Made by a program: the position numbers and the translations under genes
Notes under the pieces: generated by a model
The model's database searches: none
Told to the model about the DNA's origin: nothing
Seen by the model: only the letters and a program-made list of their open reading frames with translations
Source of the DNA: Bacteroidaceae bacterium
Lineage (GTDB): Bacteria; Bacteroidota; Bacteroidia; Bacteroidales; Bacteroidaceae
Direction of reading: 5' to 3'
Assembly: GCA_024698925.1 (NCBI GenBank)
Contig: JAILQO010000031.1
Coordinates: 62,001 to 126,000 of the forward strand
DNA length: 64,000 nucleotides
Shown here: positions 20,889 to 30,125 of the stretch, one piece after another
How positions within the stretch are numbered: position 1 is the first letter of the stretch
Layout: every line of letters begins with the position of its first letter

Positions 20889-23800
20889 ATGATGAATGAC
20901 AACTTCTTGACTCACAACAAATCGTTTTTTCATCAGTCATTTACACATAGTGCGGTCAGGCGTTGGTGCTTGACCGCAACTTTGTTCTTGACGTTGCCTA
21001 TCTCCGCTCAGCAGCTTGCCTTTCCTGAAGCTCGGGGCTGGGGACGCTTTGCGACAGGCGGTCGCACAGGTTCTGTCTATCATGTTACGAATCTCAACGA
21101 TAGCGGCACAGGTTCTCTGCGCGATGCCGTGAGCCAACCCAATCGTATCGTGGTTTTTGATGTTGCAGGAGTCATCCGCCTCACCTCCCGGCTCTCTTTT
21201 GCCAAGAACCTGACGATAGCCGGTCAGACTGCTCCAGGCGAGGGCGTGGTGGTCTATGGCGATGCCATCTCTTTCTCTGGCGCAGACAACGCCATTGTGC
21301 GCTACATGAAGTTCCGTATGGGCAAAGGCGGTGCTGCCGGCAAGGATGCTGTTGGTATTGCCAATGGCGCCAAAATGATTTTTGACCATTGCTCTGTATC
21401 ATGGGGTTTGGACGAAACCTTTTCTATTAATTGGGACAACAAGGGCACAGCCCCTGCCGATATAACCATCCAGAACTGTGTCATCGGACAGGGACTGCTG
21501 ACACACTCCGCTGGTGGATTGATTCAGGCTGATCGCATCACACTCTATCGCAACTTCTACTGCGACAATGACACGCGCAATAATAAGATTAAAGGTACCA
21601 ATCAGTATGTCAACTGCCTCGTCTATAACTGGCAGAGCGGCTGCTACTTGATGGGTGGCGACTCAGAAGGCACCTCTTATGTCAACGCCACCAACAACCT
21701 ATTCATCAACGGCCCAGCCGGAGGCGGAAACGCGATGACTGGCGCCAATGAGAAGTACCATATCTATGCCACTGACAACTGGCAGGATCGTAACGCCAAT
21801 GGCCGCTTTGATCCTTACGAGATTCCCCGCAGCGAGTATTCCGGAGGCCCTACTTTCGAGGCGACCCCTTACGATTATCCAGAACTACCAGCTTGGAATG
21901 CAATACAGTTGATTGATTCCCTATTACCAGAGGTCGGCGCCACGTTGCCCTATCGCGACCTAGCGGATTACTACATGGTTCATCAAGTACGTTCCTTTGG
22001 GACCGAAGGTGGCATCATCTCCTCTGAGGCACAGTTGCCCATCGGCATTCCCACAGCGTGGAACCTGAAATCATTCGGAAAGCCAACGGATACAGATGGC
22101 GACGGAATGCCTGATGTCTGGGAAAGCGCTAACGGCACAGACCCTTCAAAGAACGATGCGATGACGCTGGCAGCCAATGGCTATGCCAACATTGAGAACT
22201 ATATCAACAGCCTCACGCTTGAGAACCGAGTGCCGTTCCTCCGCACCCCGATCCTCTTTGCCCTCCAAAGCGCTTCGGACTCCAGCATCACCCTGCAATG
22301 GTATGATTTCACCGATGATGAAGAGGCTTTTGTGCTGGAGATGAAGCAAGAAGACGTCTGGCTGGAAGTCGCTCACGCTGAGGCCGGCAGCGAATCGCTG
22401 ACACTCACCGACCTCCCAGCCGGCAGTACCTTTGAGGTTCGCCTGCGTGCCATCGGCAAGGATGGCCTCAACTCCGACTACACCTCAACGCTCACTGTCA
22501 AGACACAACCCAAGCAGGTGGCTATGGTGGAGATCCCGACCTACGAACCCGACCTACGCTGGCTGCAAGGCGACGGTGCATGGAACTTTACGACAGCCAA
22601 CTGGAGCGGCCAGCTGTTCACCAACGACAGTAAGGTGCTAATAGAGAGTACTGAGAACGCAACTATTTCCGTCGATGAAACGGTTGTTCCTGCCACTGTT
22701 GTTGTCAACACGCCTGCAGACATCATACTGAGTGGTAATGGTGCCATCGGCGGCGAAGGCTCGTTGAACAAGACCGGTACAGGTACACTCACCCTCGCCA
22801 CAGCCAACACTTACAAAGGTGCAACCGTGCTTCACGAGGGCACACTGAGCTTCAATAGCCTTAAAGACGGTGAGGTTGCCAGCTCACTTGGGGCGTCATC
22901 GGAATTCGGACAGAACTGGATATGGGATGGCGGCACCTGGAACTACACGGGCGCCTCAACATCCACCAATCGTAGCGCAAACCTCTATGCCGACACAGAA
23001 TTCGATGTTGCTACCGGCGCCGCTACGGTGACCATGAACGGTCGCATCGAAGGTGCTGCCAACGTGACCTTCGGCGGCAAAGGCAAGGTACAACCCGCCT
23101 CAGAATCCTTCTTTGGCTACGATGGTGCCACTGTCGTTCGCAGCGGCACGCTTCACCTGTCGTATCTGGGCACATTGGAGGATAAGAAATTGCGTCTGGG
23201 CAGTAGCTCGAAGCTGGTACTGGCCGGTGGCACCTTCTCAACCAAGGACGCCAACGACAACTACACGACCTACGAATTCCCCATCGAGGCTGCAGCCGGC
23301 ACCAAATCTGTCTTCGAGCCCTATCGCAACTGCTATATCAAGAGTCCTTTCACAGGGACGGGCACCATTGACTTCCGCATTTCCTGGGTAAGAGAGTATT
23401 TGCAGGGCGACATGACGAGCTTCTACGGACGCCTGATCGGTAATGGCACAGGTAGTTCCAACCAACTAGTGATTGACACCAGCAAAGGCCTCCCCAACGG
23501 CGTTGTGGAGCTGAAAGGAACCATCATGATGATCTACTGGCAAACCAATGGCGACCTTCATATCGGTGGCCTCTCTGGTGCATCTCAGTCCACGTTAGGA
23601 GGTTGTAGCAAGCAGACGGCTGGTCACAAGATGACTTGGCGCATCGGCGGTGCTAACACCAACGAGACCTTTGCCGGCGTAATCAACGACTGCGCCAGCA
23701 ATACAGCCGACAAGTACAAAGGCACCACCACCATCATCAAGGAAGGTAGCGGCGACTGGCGACTAACAGGTACGAATATCTATACCGGCACCACGGCTAT

Positions 23801-24407
23801 CGAGGGCGGACGTCTCATTGTCAATGGCACGCATACGGGCGGCGGCGCTTACACCGTCAAGGACGGCGCTACGCTGATGGGTCGTGGCACCATCGGTTCG
23901 AAAGTCACGGTACAATCTGGCGCCACGCTGTGGGCTGGTGACACCCTTGTAAATACGCATGTGCTGAAGCTTTCCGGAGGACTCACCGTTGCGAAAGGTG
24001 GCGAAATCCACTTTCCCATTTCCAATAATGGCACCATCGTACGCAGCAACCGTCTGTCCGTCACAGGCTCTTTGGCTATCAACGGTGCCACGTTGGTAAT
24101 CAATATGGATAAGGCCGAGTCGTTGCCAGATGGTACAGAACTGAAACTCTTCCAGTCGCTGGGCACCGTCAGTGGTACAGGATTCACACAAATCCTGCCT
24201 GCCCAACCTTCTGAGACACAGGAGTGGGACACCAGTACCCTGCTGAAGGACGGTATTCTGCGCGTTGTCCCCAAGGAGCCGGTTGGCATTCGCGGCCCCC
24301 AGGCCACTTCGGCAGAGGCTCCCTCCTACGACCTTTCTGGCCGTCGCCTCGCCGCAGAGCCAACTCATGGCCTTTATATCCGAGACCGCAGGATTGTCAG
24401 TAAGTAA
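20889..24407 (+). CDS. Large secreted pectate-lyase-like protein with beta-strand repeats
   Basis: After a signal peptide (cleavage near residue 40, ...LTLPISAQ) comes a polysaccharide lyase family 1-like beta-helix at about 42-400 (FPEARGWGRFATGGRTG, VTNLNDSGTGSLRDAV). A calcium-loop motif follows (DTDGDGMPDVWESANGTDP), then a fibronectin type III-like domain (about 455-545). A long region with two clear autotransporter-associated beta-strand repeats comes next (NKTGTGTLTLATANTYKGATVLHEGTL and EGSGDWRLTGTNIYTGTTAIEGGRL). The last 35 residues (YDLSGRRLAAEPTHGLYIRDRRIVSK) resemble the short C-terminal sorting domain of the phylum. Probably acts on pectin or a related polymer at the cell surface. 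It is 22 nt after glsB. Confidence 0.82.
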   Translation: MMNDNFLTHNKSFFHQSFTHSAVRRWCLTATLFLTLPISAQQLAFPEARGWGRFATGGRTGSVYHVTNLNDSGTGSLRDAVSQPNRIVVFDVAGVIRLTSRLSFAKNLTIAGQTAPGEGVVVYGDAISFSGADNAIVRYMKFRMGKGGAAGKDAVGIANGAKMIFDHCSVSWGLDETFSINWDNKGTAPADITIQNCVIGQGLLTHSAGGLIQADRITLYRNFYCDNDTRNNKIKGTNQYVNCLVYNWQSGCYLMGGDSEGTSYVNATNNLFINGPAGGGNAMTGANEKYHIYATDNWQDRNANGRFDPYEIPRSEYSGGPTFEATPYDYPELPAWNAIQLIDSLLPEVGATLPYRDLADYYMVHQVRSFGTEGGIISSEAQLPIGIPTAWNLKSFGKPTDTDGDGMPDVWESANGTDPSKNDAMTLAANGYANIENYINSLTLENRVPFLRTPILFALQSASDSSITLQWYDFTDDEEAFVLEMKQEDVWLEVAHAEAGSESLTLTDLPAGSTFEVRLRAIGKDGLNSDYTSTLTVKTQPKQVAMVEIPTYEPDLRWLQGDGAWNFTTANWSGQLFTNDSKVLIESTENATISVDETVVPATVVVNTPADIILSGNGAIGGEGSLNKTGTGTLTLATANTYKGATVLHEGTLSFNSLKDGEVASSLGASSEFGQNWIWDGGTWNYTGASTSTNRSANLYADTEFDVATGAATVTMNGRIEGAANVTFGGKGKVQPASESFFGYDGATVVRSGTLHLSYLGTLEDKKLRLGSSSKLVLAGGTFSTKDANDNYTTYEFPIEAAAGTKSVFEPYRNCYIKSPFTGTGTIDFRISWVREYLQGDMTSFYGRLIGNGTGSSNQLVIDTSKGLPNGVVELKGTIMMIYWQTNGDLHIGGLSGASQSTLGGCSKQTAGHKMTWRIGGANTNETFAGVINDCASNTADKYKGTTTIIKEGSGDWRLTGTNIYTGTTAIEGGRLIVNGTHTGGGAYTVKDGATLMGRGTIGSKVTVQSGATLWAGDTLVNTHVLKLSGGLTVAKGGEIHFPISNNGTIVRSNRLSVTGSLAINGATLVINMDKAESLPDGTELKLFQSLGTVSGTGFTQILPAQPSETQEWDTSTLLKDGILRVVPKEPVGIRGPQATSAEAPSYDLSGRRLAAEPTHGLYIRDRRIVSK

Positions 24408-24479
24408 TACTTTTAGATACTGAAAAAATAATTCTCAGAAAAAAATGACTTTTCGTGCTTGTATGTACGAAAATAGCTA

Positions 24480-24487
24480 TATATTTG
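24480..24487 (+). promoter_or_regulatory. cyd operon promoter (-7 element)
   Basis: TATATTTG matches TAnnTTTG and lies 8 nt before the preferred ATG (24496) of the DUF4492 gene. A CTTG 18 nt upstream is a weak -33 candidate. The leader would be only 3-4 nt. It lies inside the longer ORF given by the track, arguing for the shorter protein. Confidence 0.6.
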
Positions 24488-24495
24488 CGGCGGGT

Positions 24496-24720
24496 ATGAA
24501 TAAAAAAGGTAGCTTTTGGCATCGCGTATTTCATCTTTACTATGATGGATTCCGACAGATGACGCTGGGGCGTACGCTTTGGCTCGTTATTGCCATTAAG
24601 CTATTCGTCATCTTTTTCGTCCTGAAACTCTTCTTTTTCCCCGATTTCATCGGGCAGAATGCAGAGAAAGGCAAGGAGGCAGATTTCGTGGCAACGGAAC
24701 TGCAACAGAGAGCCCCTTGA
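24496..24720 (+). CDS. DUF4492 small membrane protein linked to cytochrome bd
   Basis: A 74-residue protein with the start MNKKGSFWHRVFHLYYDGFRQMTLGRTLWLVIAIKLF, a single membrane segment (about 24-45, ending FVLKLFFFPDF), and a charged C-terminus. This is the DUF4492 family, which is found upstream of cydAB in Bacteroidota and Campylobacterota. A role in assembly or stability of the bd oxidase is inferred from context only. The ORF track's upstream start lies ahead of the likely promoter and is rejected. cydA follows after 56 nt. Confidence 0.85.
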   Translation: MNKKGSFWHRVFHLYYDGFRQMTLGRTLWLVIAIKLFVIFFVLKLFFFPDFIGQNAEKGKEADFVATELQQRAP

Positions 24721-24776
24721 ACTCTTGAACTCCTCAAACCCTTTAAACTTTTTAACCCTTATAAACTATATTGCCT

Positions 24777-26300
24777 ATGAACCTGCTTACCATTGATCCG
24801 TCAGCCATTGATTGGGCCAGAGCCCAGTTTGCGCTGACAGCCATTTACCATTGGCTCTTTGTTCCCTTGACTTTGGGAGTTGGCCTCATCATGTCCATTA
24901 TGGAGACCAAATACTATCGTACTGGCGATGCCTTTTGGCGTGGCGCGGCACAATTTTGGCAGCGCCTATTCGGAATCAACTTTGCGCTGGGCGTAGCTAC
25001 TGGCATTATCCTTGAGTTTGAATTCGGCACCAACTGGAGCAACTACTCCTGGTTCGTGGGCGACATCTTTGGCGCTCCACTGGCTATCGAGGGTATTGTA
25101 GCCTTCTTCATGGAGAGTACCTTCGTGGCCGTGATGTATTTCGGTTGGGAGAAGGTGTCGCACGGCTTCCACCTGGCTTCTACGTGGTTGACATGGTTGG
25201 GCGCAACGATCTCTGCCTGGTGGATTCTTGTGGCCAACGCTTGGATGCAATGTCCCGTGGGCTGCACGTTCAACCCTGATACGATGCGCAACGAGATGAC
25301 CTCGTTCTTCGATGTCGCTCTTTCGCCCTTTGCCATCGGCAAGTTCTGTCATACGGTTACCTCGTCCTGGATTGTCGGCGCTGCATTCTGCGTGGCGGTA
25401 TGCTGCTGGTATCTGCTCAAGAAACGCGAGACCAAACTCGCCTTGGAGAGCTTGAGGATAGGTGCTGCCGTTGGACTTTTTGCGGCTGTGCTGGCTGCTG
25501 CCACAGGTCATAAGTCGGCACAGGATGTCGCTTGCAAACAGCCTATGAAGCTTGCTGCAATGGAGGCGCTGTATGATGGCGGCACAGGTCAGGGACTCAA
25601 GGTGGTAGAGGGTATTGAAGTGCCCTACGCCCTCTCGTTCATGGCCACCAACGATTTCAACGGCTATGTCCCTGGTATCAATGACCTATTAAAAGGTTAC
25701 ACGCGCGAGGACGGCACCGTAGAACCTTCCGCACAGGAGAAAATGATGCGTGGGCGCCAGGCGATAGAGTCGCTGGCCGCCTATCGGCAGGCCAAAGCAG
25801 AGGGCGCCAATCAGGCCACCCTCGCCCCCTTGCTCGCTTCTCTCCAGGAGAACATGCCCTATTTCGGTTACGGATACATCAAGGACGAGTCCGAGCTGGT
25901 ACCTCCCATTGCCGTCAACTTCTGGGCCTTCCGCGTCATGGTTGGCGTGGGCTGTTTGCTCATCCTTTTCTTTGCTGTTGTTCTTGCTGCCACGTGTCAA
26001 TGGCCCAAGAAGTGGTGGCAGAAGTGCGATATCACGAAGCTTCCGTCCTGGCTTTATTGGCTGGCAGTTGCGCTCGTACCCCTGACTTACGTAGCCTCAG
26101 AGAGTGGCTGGTTGGTGGCTGAGCTCGGACGTCAGCCCTGGACCATCCAGGATATGCTGCCCATCGGCGCTTCCGTTTCCGATATCGGCAGTTTTGCCGT
26201 CGCCACTACCTTCTGGCTCTTCCTGATTCTCTTCACCATCCTGCTGACGGTGGAAATCAACATCATGATTAAGCAAATTAAAAAAGGACCACAACTATGA
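24777..26300 (+). CDS. cydA: Cytochrome bd quinol oxidase subunit I
   Basis: Heme-carrying subunit of the high-affinity oxidase that reduces O2 to water with electrons from quinol. Visible are RAQFALTAIYHWLFVPLTLG with the conserved N-terminal His ligand, the GWEKVSHGFHLASTWLTWLGATISAWWILVANAWMQ core, the HTVTSSWIVGA segment, and the C-terminal ESGWLVAELGRQPWTI motif. A long loop (about residues 250-370) holds the quinol-binding region. ATG at 24777 is preferred over the TTG at 24771. Its stop overlaps the cydB start (ATGA). Confidence 0.97.
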   Translation: MNLLTIDPSAIDWARAQFALTAIYHWLFVPLTLGVGLIMSIMETKYYRTGDAFWRGAAQFWQRLFGINFALGVATGIILEFEFGTNWSNYSWFVGDIFGAPLAIEGIVAFFMESTFVAVMYFGWEKVSHGFHLASTWLTWLGATISAWWILVANAWMQCPVGCTFNPDTMRNEMTSFFDVALSPFAIGKFCHTVTSSWIVGAAFCVAVCCWYLLKKRETKLALESLRIGAAVGLFAAVLAAATGHKSAQDVACKQPMKLAAMEALYDGGTGQGLKVVEGIEVPYALSFMATNDFNGYVPGINDLLKGYTREDGTVEPSAQEKMMRGRQAIESLAAYRQAKAEGANQATLAPLLASLQENMPYFGYGYIKDESELVPPIAVNFWAFRVMVGVGCLLILFFAVVLAATCQWPKKWWQKCDITKLPSWLYWLAVALVPLTYVASESGWLVAELGRQPWTIQDMLPIGASVSDIGSFAVATTFWLFLILFTILLTVEINIMIKQIKKGPQL

Positions 26301-27484
26301 GTTACGAATTTCTTCAGCACTACTGGTGCTTCATCGTCGCCCTACTCGGCGCTCTGCTCGTATTCCTGCTCTTTGTTCAAGGTGCCAACTCCGTTGCCGG
26401 CAGTTTAGGTCAGACAGAAGCCGGCCGACGGCTTATTTATAATTCCACGGGCCGCAAATGGGAACTGACCTTCACCACTCTCGTCACCTTCGGCGGTGCC
26501 TTCTTCGCCTCCTATCCCCTCTTCTATAGCACCTCGTTTGGCGGTGCCTACTGGCTTTGGATGCTGATTCTCTTTACGTTTGTGCTGCAAGCCGTCAGCT
26601 ACGAGTTCCAAAACAAGCTCGGCAACTTCTTGGGTCCCAAGACCTTCCAATTCTGCCTCACCCTCAACGGTCTCCTCGGTCCGCTGCTCCTTGGTGGTGC
26701 CGTTGCCACCTTCTTTGAAGGCTCTAACTTCATCGTTGAGAAAGGCAACATCGTAGATCTCCCCTCCTCTGGGGAGGGGTTGGGAGTATGCCAAGCTATC
26801 TCCTCTTGGGCTAATGCTAGCCATGGCCTCGATGCCTTACTCAATCCTTGGGTGCTGATCTTCGGCTTTGCTGTCGTTTTTCTGGCGCGCACGTTGGGTA
26901 TCCTCTACGTAATGAACAACATCGATGACGAAGACATTCGTTTGCGCTGTCGCAGCCGCCTCATCGGCGCTGCAGTACCCTTCCTCATTCTCTTTGTAGC
27001 CTATTTCGTACACCTGCTCTTGAAGGACGGCTACGCCTACGACCCCGCCACAGGCATCGTCTTCATGGAGCCTTACAAGTACCTGCACAACCTACTCGAT
27101 ATGTGGTACCTGCTCGTCGTATTATTAATAGGTCTGGCACTTGTACTTTATGGTATCGCCATCGTTGTCTTCGGACGGTCTGATAAATGCTCTAGTTGTC
27201 AAATCCAAGCGATCTGGCCAGCAGGCATCGGCACGGTGTTGACCGTACTGGCCCTACTGCTTTGCTCCGCTTGGAACAATACAGCCTACTATCCCTCTAC
27301 GGCCGACCTGCAGTCATCACTCACCATGCAGAACTCTTGTAGTAGCGAGTTCACGTTGCGCACCATGTTCTACGTCTCCCTCCTCGTGCCCTTCGTTCTC
27401 GCCTACATCGCCTACTGTTGGCATGCTATGGACTGCAAGAAGCTAACACAGGAAGAGTTGAATGAGTCTGAGCACACATATTGA
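26297..27484 (+). CDS. cydB: Cytochrome bd quinol oxidase subunit II
   Basis: Second subunit of the bd oxidase, 395 residues with about eight or nine membrane segments. Family features include the N-terminal YWCFIVALLGALLVFLLFVQGANS, the W-rich second segment, HGLDALLNPWVLIFGFAVVFLARTLGILY, and the C-terminal RTMFYVSLLVPFVLAYIAYCWHAMD. It is translationally coupled to cydA by a 4-nt overlap. Odd feature: between VEKGNIVD and AISSWANASHG the reading frame carries LPSSGEGLGVCQ, encoded by a GC-rich palindrome that looks like an inserted repeat. Confidence 0.96.
   Translation: MSYEFLQHYWCFIVALLGALLVFLLFVQGANSVAGSLGQTEAGRRLIYNSTGRKWELTFTTLVTFGGAFFASYPLFYSTSFGGAYWLWMLILFTFVLQAVSYEFQNKLGNFLGPKTFQFCLTLNGLLGPLLLGGAVATFFEGSNFIVEKGNIVDLPSSGEGLGVCQAISSWANASHGLDALLNPWVLIFGFAVVFLARTLGILYVMNNIDDEDIRLRCRSRLIGAAVPFLILFVAYFVHLLLKDGYAYDPATGIVFMEPYKYLHNLLDMWYLLVVLLIGLALVLYGIAIVVFGRSDKCSSCQIQAIWPAGIGTVLTVLALLLCSAWNNTAYYPSTADLQSSLTMQNSCSSEFTLRTMFYVSLLVPFVLAYIAYCWHAMDCKKLTQEELNESEHTY
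26761..26779. repeat. GC-rich palindrome inside cydB
   Basis: CCCCTCCTCTGGGGAGGGG is a 19-nt near-perfect palindrome (one T-G pair off), followed by TTGGGAG. Sequences of this kind look like short intergenic repeats, yet here it is read in frame as part of a periplasmic or cytosolic loop of CydB. Confidence 0.7.
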
Positions 27485-27490
27485 CCCTGT

Positions 27491-27564
27491 ACTACTGTTC
27501 CACAATTGCGGGAAGGGCTTTGCACAATTGCGGAAAAGGCTTCCCGCAATTGTGGAACAGTAGT
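27491..27564. repeat. 25-bp perfect inverted repeat between cydB and sufS
   Basis: ACTACTGTTCCACAATTGCG... (27491-27515) is the exact reverse complement of 27540-27564, with a 24-nt loop. The loop carries a further direct copy of the core CACAATTGCGG, so the core occurs three times, two direct and one inverted. It starts 7 nt after the cydB stop, between convergent genes, and could act as a bidirectional transcript end, but it has no U-tract and is longer than an ordinary terminator. Confidence 0.9.
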
Positions 27565-27573
27565 CGCGCAAAA

Positions 27574-27635
27574 AGCGATATGCCTTATCGCTGCAAGAGA
27601 AAAGGCATATCACTATCGAAGATATGGCATATCGC
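27574..27635. repeat. Cluster of mutually exclusive hairpin arms (GCGATATGCC)
   Basis: The arm GCGATATGCC (27575-27584) has a perfect 10-bp partner GGCATATCGC at 27626-27635 and an 8-bp partner GGCATATC at 27604-27611. The overlapping arm AGCGATA (27574-27580) also pairs with TATCGCT at 27586-27592 across a 5-nt loop. One segment can therefore form three alternative stems. Confidence 0.85.
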
Positions 27636-27651
27636 TACTGGGAATGATTTT

Positions 27652-28926
27652 TCAGAACATCTGGCGGACGCGATTGATACCCTTGACGAGGGCATCGATG
27701 TCGTCTTTGGTGTTGTAGAGGGCTAAGCTGGCGCGGACGGTGCCTTCGATGCCGAGGCGATGCATGAGGGGTTCGGCACAATGATGGCCTGTGCGGACGG
27801 CGATGCCCAGACGGTCCAGGAGGGTGCCGAGGTCGAGGTGGTGAATGAATGATGACCCGTCACCATGGGCTGCTAAATTGAAGGATATAACTGGGCTCGG
27901 GCCTGGGCCATAGATATGCATGCCCTCGATTTGCATGAGTTGTTCGTAGGCATAAGTGCCCAGTTCGTGCTCGAAGGCCGCAATCCTGTCCATACCGATA
28001 AAGCGGACAAAGTCGAGGGCTACGGCGAGGCCGCGGGCCGCCACGTAGTCGGGTGTGCCTGCCTCGAACTTATAGGGCAGTACGTTGAAGGTGGTGCGCT
28101 CGAAGCTGACCTTGCCGATCATCTCGCCACCGCCCATATACGGCGGCATCTTGTCGAGCCATTGCTCCTTGCCGTAGAGTACGCCGATGCCTGTGGGTCC
28201 ATAGACCTTGTGGCCGCTGAAGGCGAGGAAATCGCAATCCAGTGCCTGCACATCTACAGGCATGTGGGGTACGCTCTGGGCGGCATCTATCAGCACGGGG
28301 ACATCATGCGCGTGGGCCATCTGGATAATCTCGCGCACGGGATTGACCGTTCCTAATACATTGCTCACGTGCGTGCAGGCCAGCAGGCGGGTCCTGGGCG
28401 AGAAGAGCTTGGGCAGCGCATCGAGGTCCAAGAGGCCATCATCGGTGATGGGACAGACCTTGAGGACGATGCCCTTGCGTGCCTGCAGGAGTTGCCAGGG
28501 AACGATGTTGGAGTGGTGCTCCATCTCCGTGACGATCACCTCGTCGCCCTCATGCATGAAGGCCTCGCCGAAAGTGGCTGCCACGAGGTTGATGCTCTCG
28601 GTAGTGCCACGGGTAAAGATGACCTCGCTGGTAGAGCGGGCGTTGATGAAGGCGCGAACGGTCTCGCGGGCCTCCTCGTAGAGGCGTGTAGCTTCTTGCG
28701 AGAGGTAATGGACGCCGCGATGCACATTGGCGTTGACGTTGAGGTATTCCTCCGTGATGGCATCGATCACGCAGTGTGGCTTCTGCGTGGTAGCGCCGTT
28801 GTCGAGATAGACAAGGGGCTTGCCATAGACCTTGCGTGTCAATATAGGGAAAGCATCTCTCAACAAAATTCCCTCCGGTTCCGCCGGTGGCGTGAGATTC
28901 TGACGCGAAGATTCCTGTTTTTTCAT
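27652..28926 (-). CDS. sufS: Cysteine desulfurase, SufS type
   Basis: PLP enzyme that takes sulfur from cysteine for Fe-S cluster assembly. The substrate and cofactor region shows YLDNGATTQKP, TEMEHHSNIVPWQ, and the PLP lysine in FLAFSGHKVYGPTGIG (K240). The persulfide-forming Cys is in VRTGHHCAEPLMHRLG (C383), the SufS type. Length 424. It follows ruvB after 11 nt and no other suf gene is in the window, so it is probably cotranscribed with ruvB. Confidence 0.95.
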   Translation of the reverse strand: MKKQESSRQNLTPPAEPEGILLRDAFPILTRKVYGKPLVYLDNGATTQKPHCVIDAITEEYLNVNANVHRGVHYLSQEATRLYEEARETVRAFINARSTSEVIFTRGTTESINLVAATFGEAFMHEGDEVIVTEMEHHSNIVPWQLLQARKGIVLKVCPITDDGLLDLDALPKLFSPRTRLLACTHVSNVLGTVNPVREIIQMAHAHDVPVLIDAAQSVPHMPVDVQALDCDFLAFSGHKVYGPTGIGVLYGKEQWLDKMPPYMGGGEMIGKVSFERTTFNVLPYKFEAGTPDYVAARGLAVALDFVRFIGMDRIAAFEHELGTYAYEQLMQIEGMHIYGPGPSPVISFNLAAHGDGSSFIHHLDLGTLLDRLGIAVRTGHHCAEPLMHRLGIEGTVRASLALYNTKDDIDALVKGINRVRQMF

Positions 28927-28937
28927 ATCTCTGAAAA

Positions 28938-29999
28938 CTAATCAAATAGTGTGGGCTGGTCGCCTGGTTGCGCAAGGCGCGGGCGATCCAGATGCTTGTA
29001 GGCCAAGTCGGTGGCTTCACGACCGCGAGGGGTGCGCTTGATGAAACCTTCCTTGATGAGGAAAGGCTCATAGACTTCCTCCACCGTGCCGGGATCCTCG
29101 CCGATGGCGGTGGCGATGGTGGTTATACCGACGGGGCCACCTTTGAACTTATCGATGATGGCCAACAGGATTTTGCGGTCTATCAGGTCGAGTCCGTGGC
29201 GGTCTATGTTCAGGGCCTCGAGGGCAAAGCGTGCAATCTCCAAATCGATGCGTCCGTTGCCCTTTACCTGTGCAAAGTCGCGTACACGACGCAGCAGGGC
29301 GTTGGCAATACGTGGCGTGCCGCGCGAGCGTCCGGCAATCTCTGCGGCGGCATCTGCGTCAATGGGCTGGCCAAGGATGCGGGCAGAACGAAGAACGATG
29401 CCCTGTAGCGTTGCGGAATCGTAGTATTCTAGATGGAGATTGATGCCGAAACGGGCGCGCAGCGGCGCTGTCAGCAGTCCGGAGCGGGTAGTGGCACCCA
29501 CGAGGGTGAATGGGTTCAGGTCTATCTGGATAGAACGGGCACTGGGGCCGCGATCAATCATGATATCAATGCGGTAGTCCTCCATCGCCGAGTAGAGATA
29601 CTCCTCCACGACGGGCGAGAGGCGATGGATCTCGTCGATGAACAGGACGTCCTGTGGCTCCAGCGAGGTGAGGATGCCTGCGAGGTCGCCGGGCTTGTCC
29701 AGCACGGGACCGCTGGTTACCTTGAAGCCTACGCCCAACTCGTTGGCGATGATATTGGAGAGGGTGGTCTTGCCGAGTCCGGGAGGGCCGTGAAGGAGCG
29801 TGTGGTCCAGCGGTTCGCCGCGATAACGGGCCGCCTCCACAAAGACCTTCAGGTTCTGTACCACCTGTGTCTGTCCCGCAAAATCCTCGAAGTGAAGCGG
29901 ACGCAGCGCATTCTCGAAGTCGGTGGAAGAGCCGGCTCCCTGCCCTTCGCGTTCAGCGACAGGAGTGGGATGTATGAGACTGTTAAGTTCTTGATCCAT
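28938..29999 (-). CDS. ruvB: Holliday junction branch-migration ATPase RuvB
   Basis: AAA+ motor that drives branch migration with RuvA. Walker [11 protein letters not shown] is at residues 71-80, Walker B is in [12 protein letters not shown], sensor 1 in [21 protein letters not shown], and the C-terminal winged helix includes [28 protein letters not shown] and [10 protein letters not shown]. Length 353. Its promoter region holds TTACTTTG (30054-30047, reverse), one base from the -7 consensus. Confidence 0.98.
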   Translation of the reverse strand: MDQELNSLIHPTPVAEREGQGAGSSTDFENALRPLHFEDFAGQTQVVQNLKVFVEAARYRGEPLDHTLLHGPPGLGKTTLSNIIANELGVGFKVTSGPVLDKPGDLAGILTSLEPQDVLFIDEIHRLSPVVEEYLYSAMEDYRIDIMIDRGPSARSIQIDLNPFTLVGATTRSGLLTAPLRARFGINLHLEYYDSATLQGIVLRSARILGQPIDADAAAEIAGRSRGTPRIANALLRRVRDFAQVKGNGRIDLEIARFALEALNIDRHGLDLIDRKILLAIIDKFKGGPVGITTIATAIGEDPGTVEEVYEPFLIKEGFIKRTPRGREATDLAYKHLDRPRLAQPGDQPTLFD

Positions 30000-30125
30000 A
30001 TCTTACATCATCATGCTCTTGGCCATGATTCGTCATTTTACGGGTGCAAAGTAAGTGATTTTTTGCGAGGAATGCAATCCTAACGAATAAGTATTTTCAA
30101 AAAGCGAACTTTCCGCATCAGTTTT

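Noticed and set aside
24718-24776. Low-complexity TTGAACTC/TTTAAAC ladder before cydA
   Set aside because: Imperfect AAC-phased repeats of a kind frequent in AT-rich spacers; no stable structure or ORF, so not listed as a feature.
27481-27726. Two small ORFs (81 and 70 residues) after cydB
   Set aside because: They are made by reading through the inverted repeats and into antisense of sufS; composition is that of repeats, not of a protein.
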